A program made the translations under genes and the position numbers. A DNA stretch of 47,844 bases from Thermoplasmata archaeon. GTDB lineage: Archaea > Thermoplasmatota > Thermoplasmata > Thermoplasmatales > Thermoplasmataceae. Below are positions 35,037 to 42,651 of this stretch, one piece after another (within the stretch, counting starts at the first letter, position 1; every line of letters starts with the position of its first letter). The stretch lies in the NCBI GenBank assembly GCA_021803655.1, contig JAJZLK010000026.1, positions 1 through 47,844 on the forward strand. The letters run 5' to 3'. The notes beneath the pieces were generated by a model. It saw nothing but the letters and a program-made list of their open reading frames with translations. It did not search any database and was not told the DNA's origin.

Positions 35037-36935
35037 ATGATCCTTCAGTGGCTCATTTTGCTGTCTCCGCTGCTGGCTGCACCCGTTGCGTTTGCTGCTG
35101 GCAGGTGGAAGAGAGGTCTCTCCGGAATCATAGCAAGCCTTTCAATCGCAATTTCTCTTGCTATTTCAGGAATAACCTATTTTGGCGTGGTAAGTGGAAT
35201 CACTTACTATGAGAGATTCACTTGGTTCTACAACCTTGGTTACGGGATTTACATAGACCACCTGGCAGTGGCCATGGTACTCATGGTAACCTTCGTCTCC
35301 CTCATGATCCATCTCTTTGCAATGTACTACATGGGCAAAGACCCGAACCGGCATGTGTATTTTGCCGAGACAGCCCTCTTCACTGCAGGAATGATTGGGC
35401 TAGTCATCTCCTCCAATCTCCTGGAGTTCTTCATGTTCTGGGAGCTAGTGGGCCTGTGTTCATACCTTCTTATAGGATTCTGGTTCTTCAAGCCCAACGC
35501 AACCGCTGCGGCAAAGAAAGCATTCATTGTGACCAGGATAGGAGACCTCCTGTTTCTTATCGGGCTCGTGGTTCTTTACCAGGGACTTACCGCCTCAACC
35601 GTTGTTGCAACATCACAAGGTCCCCTGAACATAGAATTTCTGATCACACATGCAGGCAGCGTGCTTAACGCACTTGGTCGTACCAGACTGTTCTTTGTCA
35701 GTCTTATGCTTCTTGGAGGGGCAATAGGGAAATCATCCCAGTTCCCCCTGCACGTCTGGATTCCGGATGCAATGGAGGGTCCTACTACGGTATCTGCACT
35801 TATTCATGCCGCAACAATGGTAACTGCCGGAATATATCTTGTTGCAAGGGTGTACCCTCTTTTCGTAGCCTCCGGCCCTGATATGCTGTATATCCTTGCA
35901 ATTCTGGGGTCATTCACTGCGCTCTTTGCAGGAACCCTTGGAATAGTGATGAACGATATCAAGCGCATACTGGCATACTCAACCATAAGCCAGCTGGGTT
36001 ATATGCTGGCTGCCCTGGGTTTCTACGGTGTATATGGGTCTGGGGTTATCGGACTCTCTGTTTATCAACTCGTAGTGCACGCGTTCTTCAAAGCACTCCT
36101 CTTCATGTCCGCGGGAGCAATACTGATTGCGCTCATGGATCTCCGTGATGTCCGGAAGATGGGGGGACTCTGGAGGAGGATGCCGCTTACGGTAACGCTG
36201 CTGTTCATCGGATCGATAACCCTGACTGCAGTTCCGTTCACTGCCGGATTCTTCTCAAAGGATGCCATAATTTCTGCCTCCTGGAGTTTCTACCAGTCTG
36301 GCGGAACATATGTCTACGGTCTGCCATGGGTATTCCTTGAAATTGGCTCCCTTATGACAGTGCTTTACACTTTCAGGATGTTTTTCCTTGTCGCTCTCGG
36401 GAAGCCAAGATCGCACCTCGCTGAGCACGCAAAGGATCCGTCTCTGGTTGCACTTCTTCCCCTTGCAGCACTGGCCGTGCTTTCATTGATATTCGGAATT
36501 TTCCAGGGGTCGTTCTATGATTTTGTAAATGGTTCAGCACTTGTACTGAAATCAGTACCGATCAGTATAGAGATAATTCCGCTGGTATTCCTGGTTGCGG
36601 GGGTCTTCCTGACCTATTTCATATTTGGGACAGGGCTCTGGCAGAAGGTCAACTTTTCAGCGGTTCCGGGTTACCGTACCCTTAAGAACAAGTACTATCT
36701 TGACAGACTGTTTACCAACTTGATTGCGGAGAGGGGCATACTCCCTGCCGCAGGTGCGTTCGGGAGGTTTGAGGATTCGTATAATTCAGGCAATGAAAGA
36801 GCCGGGCGTGGTGTCCTTTCTTTCGGATCCTATTTGAGAAAGCTTCAGTCAGGAATAATTGAAAACTACTTCCTCGTGATTGTAATCTCAATTTCGCTCA
36901 TTTTCATAATAATCGACCTGATGGGGGGATTCTAG
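35037..36935 (+). CDS. nuoL: Complex I subunit NuoL (antiporter-like)
   Basis: Largest antiporter-like subunit, 632 residues with about 16 membrane helices and the long lateral helix at the C-terminus. Key residues: the glutamate in FWELVGLCSYLLIG, the lysine in GKSSQFPLHVWIPDAM, EGPTTVSALIHAATM after it, and the central HAFFKALLF lysine. Each forms part of the proton path. It starts two bases after nuoK and is joined to nuoM by TAGATG. Confidence 0.95.
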   Translation: MILQWLILLSPLLAAPVAFAAGRWKRGLSGIIASLSIAISLAISGITYFGVVSGITYYERFTWFYNLGYGIYIDHLAVAMVLMVTFVSLMIHLFAMYYMGKDPNRHVYFAETALFTAGMIGLVISSNLLEFFMFWELVGLCSYLLIGFWFFKPNATAAAKKAFIVTRIGDLLFLIGLVVLYQGLTASTVVATSQGPLNIEFLITHAGSVLNALGRTRLFFVSLMLLGGAIGKSSQFPLHVWIPDAMEGPTTVSALIHAATMVTAGIYLVARVYPLFVASGPDMLYILAILGSFTALFAGTLGIVMNDIKRILAYSTISQLGYMLAALGFYGVYGSGVIGLSVYQLVVHAFFKALLFMSAGAILIALMDLRDVRKMGGLWRRMPLTVTLLFIGSITLTAVPFTAGFFSKDAIISASWSFYQSGGTYVYGLPWVFLEIGSLMTVLYTFRMFFLVALGKPRSHLAEHAKDPSLVALLPLAALAVLSLIFGIFQGSFYDFVNGSALVLKSVPISIEIIPLVFLVAGVFLTYFIFGTGLWQKVNFSAVPGYRTLKNKYYLDRLFTNLIAERGILPAAGAFGRFEDSYNSGNERAGRGVLSFGSYLRKLQSGIIENYFLVIVISISLIFIIIDLMGGF

Positions 36936-38414
36936 ATGATAGATCTAGCTGCGATCTTTGCTCTGCTTTCTGCACTTTCCGTACTGACATTCTTCGCCGG
37001 AAGGCATTCTTCTGCCTTCGCCATGATTTCGTCGGCAGTCGTTATGGTCGCAACTGCGTTCTACGTTGCGATTACCATGGAATCTTATACTGGAGGAATG
37101 ATCGGCCGTTATTCCATTGTGCTTAACAGTGCCCAGGGGATATCTTTCTCCATAGGAATAAGCGGATTTACTGCTCCTCTTCTGCTTGCTGCATCAATAG
37201 TATTTCCTCTTGCACTTTTCCTCTCAAGGGGAGGAGAATATGGCGGAACTTTCTACGGATTGATGATGATCTCGGAAACGGGACTTTACGGAGTCCTGAT
37301 CTCAAGGGACTTCATGTTTTTCTACATCTTCTGGGAAGTGGTTCTGGTTCCGGTGTTTTTCCTCATAACGCTTTACGGCGGTGTGAGAAGGCAGTCCGTC
37401 TCGCTAAAATTCTTTGTATATACACACATAGGATCGGCGTTCATACTTTTGTCAATCTTCTCGCTTTACGCTTACTATTTTGCAATATATGGGACTTTCT
37501 CCATGCAGATTTCGTCCCTAACTGATCCTGCGTTTGTCTCGAAGATCCCGTACTTCTGGCAGATATTCGTTATTGCGGGACTGATGATAGGGTTCCTGGT
37601 AAAGCTTCCAACTTTTCCAATACATTCATGGCTTCCGGACACGTACGATACGGCCCCATATCCAGTTACCGTGATAATTGCTGGTGGGCTTTCTCTCATG
37701 GGAGGATACGGTCTGTTTGGAATCATGCTCCGGATGGGGACGCTGTTTCCTCTGGTCTCACTGTGGTTCATAATCATGCTCTCGCTGATCTCCCTGGTAT
37801 ACTTCTCGCTGACGGCAATGTACCAGTACAGGATCAAGAGAATGATGGCCTATGCAAGCGCCGGTTCTATGGGATTTGTAACCCTGGCCTTCGCTTCCGG
37901 TATCATGGAGAAAACGGGGACAGATTATGTGCTCGCTATTTCCGGCGGGATGTTCCAGATCTTTGCCCACTCCCTCATAATAGCGCTTCTGTTTGCAAGT
38001 ATCTTCTACATAAGGAAGGTCAGCGGAAACGATTCTATATTCGGGCTTGGGGGAATCTACCGTGAGGCTCCGCTCCTTTCATCGATTACACTTGGTGGTC
38101 TTCTGGCTTCGCTGGGACTGCCGGGCCTTGCGGGTTTTGTCGGGGAATTCTCAATCCTTGGAGGGACTTTCCAGACGATTGGCTATCTCATATTTGTGGT
38201 GATATTCTCAATGATCATAACTGCATCTTATCATATCTGGTTTGCACAGAGATCCCTTTATGGCCCTTACAACGAAGGCCTTGGAAGGATACGCGATCTC
38301 AGCAGGTCTGAGTTTATTGTTCTCGGATCCCTCCTGTTCTTCCTTCTTTTCATAGGGGTGTTTCCTTCACTGTTCTTCAACCTATTTTCATCATATGTGG
38401 GGGGTCTTCTATGA
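36936..38414 (+). CDS. nuoM: Complex I subunit NuoM (antiporter-like)
   Basis: Second antiporter-like subunit, 492 residues and about 14 helices. It has the helix-5 glutamate in FWEVVLVPVFF, the helix-7 lysine in VKLPTFPIHSWLPDTY, and AHSLIIALLF in the broken-helix region. The ATG immediately follows the nuoL stop. Proton-pumping function is inferred from the intact charged residues. Confidence 0.95.
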   Translation: MIDLAAIFALLSALSVLTFFAGRHSSAFAMISSAVVMVATAFYVAITMESYTGGMIGRYSIVLNSAQGISFSIGISGFTAPLLLAASIVFPLALFLSRGGEYGGTFYGLMMISETGLYGVLISRDFMFFYIFWEVVLVPVFFLITLYGGVRRQSVSLKFFVYTHIGSAFILLSIFSLYAYYFAIYGTFSMQISSLTDPAFVSKIPYFWQIFVIAGLMIGFLVKLPTFPIHSWLPDTYDTAPYPVTVIIAGGLSLMGGYGLFGIMLRMGTLFPLVSLWFIIMLSLISLVYFSLTAMYQYRIKRMMAYASAGSMGFVTLAFASGIMEKTGTDYVLAISGGMFQIFAHSLIIALLFASIFYIRKVSGNDSIFGLGGIYREAPLLSSITLGGLLASLGLPGLAGFVGEFSILGGTFQTIGYLIFVVIFSMIITASYHIWFAQRSLYGPYNEGLGRIRDLSRSEFIVLGSLLFFLLFIGVFPSLFFNLFSSYVGGLL

Positions 38415-39847
38415 ACCTGGTTGCTGATCTACTGTCACTGGAGTATTTCTTTCCACTGATAGCAGTGGGCCTCGCCGGATTTATCCTGCTTGTGATTGGA
38501 TTTTTCCACAACAGTGGGAGACTCTATGCCGTAATCACATTCGCGGTATTGCTTGCTGCCCTCATCTCTATAATATTCCTGGCACCTTCTGTTGTGCTCG
38601 GAGGTATCCTGATATACAATCCCTTCAACGCATATTTCGCAGCAATTCTAATCATATCTTCAATGTTTGTTGCATTTCCGGCCCTGAAGAACATCACCGC
38701 GAGGTGGGATGTGTTCTACTCGCTGCTCCTGTTCGTTACCCTTGGTATGATTGTGGCATCATTCACAATGAACCTTGTGGTCATGTTCGTCGCTTTTGAA
38801 GCAGTTAGTCTTGGGACCTATGTAATGGCTGGATTTCACAAGACGAAGCGTGCGCTCGAAGCCTCAGCCAAGTACTTCTTCACGGGTGCAGTATCAACCG
38901 CATTCATCATTCTCGGCCTCTCCTACTATTTCCAGGCTACCCGCACCTTCGATCTCAATGCAGTCACGACAGGGGCACATACGCCTCTCCTGATCGCACT
39001 TGCCTTCCTTGTTATAGGGTTTGGGTTCAAACTCGCTATATTCCCAATGCACCAGTGGGCAATCGACACATACGATGGCTCTGAGAACTCAGTGTCTGCG
39101 CTTCTCTCCACTGGAGGAAAGATTGTAGCATTCATGATAATGCTGAAACTTTTCGTGCTCGGGTTTCCATCTATGGGTGATCAGGTTTTCATATTCTTCA
39201 CCCTGCTCGCAATATTCACGATGACTTACGGGAACCTTTCTGCGCTATCCGAAACGAAATTGAAAAGGCTCTTGGCATATTCGAGCGTTGCGCAGGCGGG
39301 ATACCTGATCCTTGTCTTCAGCGCTGTCGGCTATGGACAGTATAACCACGACCCGGCTGCTTACATTCAGACAATCGTTGCTGCCGGAATGCTATACTCG
39401 CTGGTCTACATCTTCATGAAGGGAGGTGCATTCCTTTCAATGAATGCCATCAAGAAGGAAGAACCGTTAATTGAGGACGTGGCCGGGATGTCAAAACAAT
39501 CTCCGATTTTAGCACTCAGTCTTTCAATACTGCTGCTTGCACTGGCCGGTATCCCGCTGACGGGCGGATTCACAGGAAAGGCATTCCTGTTCCTGTCCCT
39601 GATACAGGTGAAGTTATGGTGGGTCGCTGTGATAGCAATCCTCAACAGTGCCGTCTCTGTCTTCTATTATCTAAGGGTGATCAGCTACATGTACCGCAGG
39701 GAGCCTTCTGACAGGGAACCGTTCTTTACTGGCAGATCGGTCATAGCGCCGGTCGCAGTTGCGGCAATCATTACTGTAGCAATCGGTGTCTACTGGACCG
39801 TATTCTACCTTGTGCTTCCGTACGCAGCTTATCTGTTGGGTGGATGA
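38411..39847 (+). CDS. nuoN: Complex I subunit NuoN (antiporter-like)
   Basis: Third antiporter-like subunit, 478 residues. FVAFEAVSLGTYVMAGF carries the helix-5 glutamate, GFKLAIFPMHQWAIDTYDG the helix-7 lysine and YIFMKGGAF the central lysine. It overlaps nuoM by four bases. It normally closes nuo operons; here two further small genes follow without a gap. Confidence 0.95.
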   Translation: MNLVADLLSLEYFFPLIAVGLAGFILLVIGFFHNSGRLYAVITFAVLLAALISIIFLAPSVVLGGILIYNPFNAYFAAILIISSMFVAFPALKNITARWDVFYSLLLFVTLGMIVASFTMNLVVMFVAFEAVSLGTYVMAGFHKTKRALEASAKYFFTGAVSTAFIILGLSYYFQATRTFDLNAVTTGAHTPLLIALAFLVIGFGFKLAIFPMHQWAIDTYDGSENSVSALLSTGGKIVAFMIMLKLFVLGFPSMGDQVFIFFTLLAIFTMTYGNLSALSETKLKRLLAYSSVAQAGYLILVFSAVGYGQYNHDPAAYIQTIVAAGMLYSLVYIFMKGGAFLSMNAIKKEEPLIEDVAGMSKQSPILALSLSILLLALAGIPLTGGFTGKAFLFLSLIQVKLWWVAVIAILNSAVSVFYYLRVISYMYRREPSDREPFFTGRSVIAPVAVAAIITVAIGVYWTVFYLVLPYAAYLLGG

Positions 39848-39848
39848 G

Positions 39849-40202
39849 ATGAACATAATTGTTGAACTGGACTTTGTCGAATCATCTATGATGCAAGGAG
39901 ATTTTGGCAATGCAATACGCAGGTTGGAGTCATCAGTCAGGAAAGAGAGACAAAGGAGATCAATGGCCGGACTTGAGGGTGACACGGCCGAGATAACCGT
40001 TCTGGAGAGTATACTGGATACAATCAGAGGCAAGCACACTCTACAGGAGCTTAAGAGTTTACTGTCAAAATCAACGGCGCTTTCCACTATGCTTGACGGG
40101 AAGATTTTCCTGGACCGCTTTACCTATAATTTTGCTTACTGCACGGACAGGTACTTTCTCTCATACCCGGAGTATAACCAGAAGAGGTGCGATGATCTAT
40201 GA
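39849..40202 (+). CDS. Unrecognised 117-residue protein ending the nuo operon (first)
   Basis: Start ATG 39849 lies one base after the nuoN stop; the longer frame upstream is inside nuoN. The protein is soluble with no membrane segment: a helical N-terminal half (ELDFVESSMMQGDFGNAIRR, basic KERQRR), a leucine-rich middle (TLQELKSLLSKSTALSTML) and an aromatic C-terminal part with two cysteines (FAYCTDRYFL; KRCDDL). No domain is recognised. Position in a tightly coupled complex I operon suggests an assembly factor, accessory subunit or docking partner; this is inference only. The next gene overlaps its stop by four bases. Confidence 0.8.
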   Translation: MNIIVELDFVESSMMQGDFGNAIRRLESSVRKERQRRSMAGLEGDTAEITVLESILDTIRGKHTLQELKSLLSKSTALSTMLDGKIFLDRFTYNFAYCTDRYFLSYPEYNQKRCDDL

Positions 40203-40450
40203 GCAACAGATTCACCGAATGTTTTGAGGAGGCTAAGGACGAGGAGTCGGCAGCGGAGTGCATCCACTGTCTCAGGAAGCACGGCGAGGCCGTCATGTTC
40301 TCGCAGGATAAGGGAAGAATCATCCTCGGAAGAGAGTCGTGGGACAAGACTGTTTCAGGGGAGATGGAACGGATATCCGGACTTCTTGGAATAAACAGCC
40401 TGGAAAAGTACAAGGAAATGGACGAGAAATACAATCTCACCATGTACTGA
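40199..40450 (+). CDS. Unrecognised 83-residue protein ending the nuo operon (second)
   Basis: Starts at ATG 40199 within an ATGA overlap, so it is the final gene of the nuo unit. Soluble and acidic; three cysteines occur near the N-terminus (Cys8 in TECFEEAKDE, Cys21 and Cys24 in ECIHCLRKHGE), giving a CxxC that could bind metal or form a disulfide. The rest is helical and charged (GLLGINSLEKYKEM), ending NLTMY. No family is recognised. Co-translation with the preceding unknown gene suggests the two products act together, perhaps at the electron-input face that lacks NuoEFG. Confidence 0.78.
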   Translation: MSNRFTECFEEAKDEESAAECIHCLRKHGEAVMFSQDKGRIILGRESWDKTVSGEMERISGLLGINSLEKYKEMDEKYNLTMY

Positions 40451-40725
40451 CCGGGATATGACGGTCGCCGCTTCAGGGCTATTTGCCAGACATTTCCCTT
40501 CATATTTGTTAACCTGAAGTACGCGGTTCAACAGGAATAAAGTAACGTCAGTAACTCTGCGCGTACCAGAGAAAGAGATTTCTCTTTGCAGGCGAGTCTT
40601 GCAGCATGTTCAGTTACCTGTGTTTTTGAGAGAATTCAACAGGTCCCTCCAGAAACATATGGCGATGCACATGATTTATCCTCTATTCTGCCAGTACATC
40701 GAGGATGAGTGTCTACGAAATTGTC
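40451..40725. other. Convergent intergenic region with one perfect hairpin
   Basis: 275 bp between the end of the nuo operon and the end of tatC. AGAGAAA (40568-40574) and TTTCTCT (40579-40585) pair perfectly around a GAGA loop. A short plus-strand frame containing VFLREFNRSLQKHMAMHMIY is open across 40599-40730 but has no good start or recognised relative and runs into tatC antisense. It may be a gene remnant. Confidence 0.4.
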
Positions 40726-41544
40726 TTAATCAGCTGAAAGTTCCGGTTCCACAACTCTCCTTGCTTCCATTCTTTCGGTCACAATAATGCCGGCAGAGTA
40801 TAGAAGTATCATCGGTATGGCCATGACAATCATTGTGAATCCCGTAACTCCGGGTGAGAAAATCATTCCAAAAACAAAAGATCCTACTACTGCATATCTC
40901 CAGTTGTCCCTCCAGAGTTTAGCGGAAACTACCCCTGCGGTGGTCAGGGCAACCATGAATACGGGTACCTCGAAGGAAATTCCAAAGATCACAACATACA
41001 TCAGTATGAAGCTCACAAAGTTCATCAGGCTGACTGAGGAAACTGCCCCAAGACCGACATCAAACTGGTTGAAGATCCTGAAAATCTGTGGTGCCACAAA
41101 CCATACTCCGAAAAAGGCTCCTGCAATAAAGAGGGCTGTACCGGGAATAACGACCTGTCGCAATACTTTTACCTCCACTGTCCTGAGCGCAGGGCGGATA
41201 AACAGCCACAATTGGTATATTACAACAGGCATGCTTGTGCTGAGGCCTAGAAACATACACGAGTAAAAATCTGCCATCAGGCCGTCAGTCGGTCTCACAA
41301 TGAGGAGCTGGGTCCCGCTGGGTAGAACGTGGGACTCGATCATCGCCAGGAACTGTGCTCCCATGTTCGCATAAGGGTCCGGATATATCATTGGAAACGT
41401 ATACCCGTTAAAAGTTACAGTGTTGAGTCGGAATATAAGGAAAAAAATCGATGCCACCATGAAGGCGGCAAGCATCCTGATCACCCTGTACCTGAGTTCC
41501 TCCATGTGCTTGAGGAACTCTCCTGTCTGGAAAATCCCCGTCAT
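40726..41544 (-). CDS. tatC: Twin-arginine translocase subunit TatC
   Basis: Receptor core of the Tat pathway, exporting folded proteins with RR signal peptides. In 272 residues, about six helices. The N-terminal HMEELRYRVIR has the signal-binding glutamates; YQLWLFIRPAL and the later FEVPVFMVALTT are the standard TatC motifs. A longer first external loop (FNGYTFPMIYPDPYANMG) makes it slightly larger than typical. The start overlaps the tatA stop by four bases. Likely cargo in these organisms includes Fe-S proteins such as Rieske proteins (inference). Confidence 0.95.
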   Translation of the reverse strand: MTGIFQTGEFLKHMEELRYRVIRMLAAFMVASIFFLIFRLNTVTFNGYTFPMIYPDPYANMGAQFLAMIESHVLPSGTQLLIVRPTDGLMADFYSCMFLGLSTSMPVVIYQLWLFIRPALRTVEVKVLRQVVIPGTALFIAGAFFGVWFVAPQIFRIFNQFDVGLGAVSSVSLMNFVSFILMYVVIFGISFEVPVFMVALTTAGVVSAKLWRDNWRYAVVGSFVFGMIFSPGVTGFTMIVMAIPMILLYSAGIIVTERMEARRVVEPELSAD

Positions 41545-41831
41545 TGTTTTGTGGCTGCTTTATTGGCTATTTCCTGTCTTATCTGCTCTTCACTCTTGTT
41601 GGAAACATCGATTCCAAGATTCTTTGCCGCCTCTATGTAATTCACACTCGGGGCCGGAGTACTCATGGCAAACGAACTCTTGATCTCTCTCTCAAGTTCC
41701 ATCTTTCCTCTGGTAAATTCCCCGGTTGCCTTTCCCAGGCTCCTGGCAAATTCTGGTATTTTCTTTGCTCCACCGAATAGGACTAATACCAGCACTATGA
41801 TGATTATCCAGTCTGTCGGAGAGTCAAACAT
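41541..41831 (-). CDS. tatA: Twin-arginine translocase subunit TatA
   Basis: Pore-forming subunit, 96 residues: one short N-terminal helix (DWIIIIVLVLVLFGGAKKIP), the FGGAKKIPEFARSLG hinge and amphipathic helix diagnostic of TatA, then a charged tail. The ATG at 41831 lies about 23 bp below a GTTATATAATG box. It is co-transcribed with tatC. The mobile-element scar begins just upstream, beyond the promoter, so the operon seems intact. Confidence 0.94.
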   Translation of the reverse strand: MFDSPTDWIIIIVLVLVLFGGAKKIPEFARSLGKATGEFTRGKMELEREIKSSFAMSTPAPSVNYIEAAKNLGIDVSNKSEEQIRQEIANKAATKQ

Positions 41832-41848
41832 TATTCACTATCGAACTG

Positions 41849-41859
41849 CATTATATAAC
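41849..41859 (-). promoter_or_regulatory. TATA box of tatA-tatC
   Basis: On the minus strand GTTATATAATG, centred about 23 bp before the tatA ATG. It lies between tatA and the TnpB remnant. Confidence 0.55.
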
Positions 41860-41929
41860 GTTTCATCCACAAGTGTTCATCTTTGTTTGCGGTGTCAAAA
41901 TTCAACCGGCTTTGACAATAGGAGGGATA

Positions 41930-42172
41930 ATGAGCGACCTGAAGAGAAGGTCGCATACTCATGTCGTCATTCCAAGGTTCGTTCCCACAACACAAACCTG
42001 CTCGAGGTGCGGCAACAGGCAGGAGATCGATCTCAACCAGCGCATCTATTCATGCGGGAAATGCAGTCTTGTTATGGATAGAGACCTGAACTCTGCTATG
42101 GATATACTCAACGAACATGTACCTGCGGAACGCAGGGAATTAACGCCTTGTATATCATTATTAGGTTCATGA
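41930..42172 (+). pseudogene. tnpB: TnpB C-terminal remnant (zinc ribbon and last RuvC motif)
   Basis: An 80-codon frame from ATG 41930 matches only the last part of IS200/IS605-family TnpB, the RNA-guided nuclease. It keeps the zinc ribbon (Cys24, Cys27, Cys42, Cys45 in CSRCGN and SCGKC) and RuvC-III motif DRDLNSA (Asp50/Asp52). The N-terminal guide-binding part and RuvC I-II acidic residues are missing (a complete TnpB is about 400 residues), so it cannot cleave DNA. Curiously a perfect GGAGGG stands five bases before the ATG, so the fragment could be translated. The natural C-terminal motif VPAERRELTP is intact. The stop lies inside the first arm of a palindrome. Confidence 0.8.
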
Positions 42173-42225
42173 TATGAACCCATGGATCGGGAGGCGCGAT
42201 TACACGCCTTGAGGTTAAAAGCCTC
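42122..42225 (+). ncRNA. Hairpin series at the TnpB 3' end, omega-RNA (reRNA)-like
   Basis: Four hairpins follow one another. They are CCTGCG/CGCAGG with a GAA loop (42122-42136), GGTTCAT/ATGAACC with a GAT loop (42164-42180), AGGCG/CGCCT (42192-42209) and GAGG/CCTC (42211-42225). In TnpB elements the guide RNA is produced from this place, overlapping the 3' coding end and the right end. Assignment rests on position and fold only; a guide/target segment cannot be defined because the right boundary is not visible. Confidence 0.4.
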
Positions 42226-42348
42226 GGTCCACAGCATGCGTTCCCCCTCTCATGCCCATGTCACGAATGGTACGTTGTCCAGGACGCATGAACAAGTCTG
42301 TGAGGGCATGTCTGCGGGGTCACGTTAGACTCGATCCTGGAGTGAAGC

Positions 42349-42546
42349 ATGATATACGTAGGCACTGATATGGCCAAGGAGAAATTCGATGCGTGTACTT
42401 TGGATGGTGAAGGCAACCTCATCTCCGCTGAGGAATGTGCAAATAATACGACGGGTTTCCAGAGGTTCGTGGAATACCTGAACGGTATTCCGGGGGTATC
42501 AGTAAGCCTTGTGGTTGAAGCAGGAAGTTTCACAGCTTCAGCGTGA
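42349..42546 (+). pseudogene. IS110-family recombinase, N-terminal fragment
   Basis: A 65-codon frame beginning MIYVGTDMAKEKFDACTLDG, the typical start of DEDD recombinases of IS110 elements, with the first catalytic Asp in GTDMAKEKF. After about residue 55 (VSLVVEAG) the sequence departs from the family and stops at 42546; a complete protein is about 300-400 residues, so the rest, including the C-terminal serine domain, is lost. The noncoding stretch before it (42226-42348) is where such elements carry their bridge RNA. It contains CATGCCC and GGGCATG, an inverted pair separated by about 60 bp. Confidence 0.75.
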
Positions 42547-42651
42547 GGTAGTTCACTTATTCTCATTTTGTTTCTTTGTCTTTTCCCCACTAGTGATAGA
42601 GACCCAGGTAAGGAAGCAGACGTCAAGTATGCCTGTTTCTGTCTCTGCCAT

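Larger units (their letters stand above)
41873..42546 (+). mobile_element. Scar of two insertion-sequence remnants (IS605-type then IS110-type)
   Basis: Two partial transposase frames on the same strand lie between tatA and the hydrolase gene. First comes a TnpB C-terminal piece with its downstream hairpins, then the N-terminal piece of an IS110 recombinase after about 120 bp of noncoding sequence. Neither is complete and no terminal or target repeats were found, so exact ends are uncertain. Confidence 0.6.

Noticed and set aside
39786-39848. Longer N-terminus for the 117-residue protein after nuoN
   Set aside because: These codons lie wholly inside nuoN in another frame; the ATG one base after the nuoN stop fits the coupling seen throughout the operon.
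40599-40787. Plus-strand 62-codon frame after the nuo operon
   Set aside because: The middle looks somewhat protein-like, but there is no ribosome site or credible start, and it ends in antisense tatC. Kept only as a possible remnant in the gap note.
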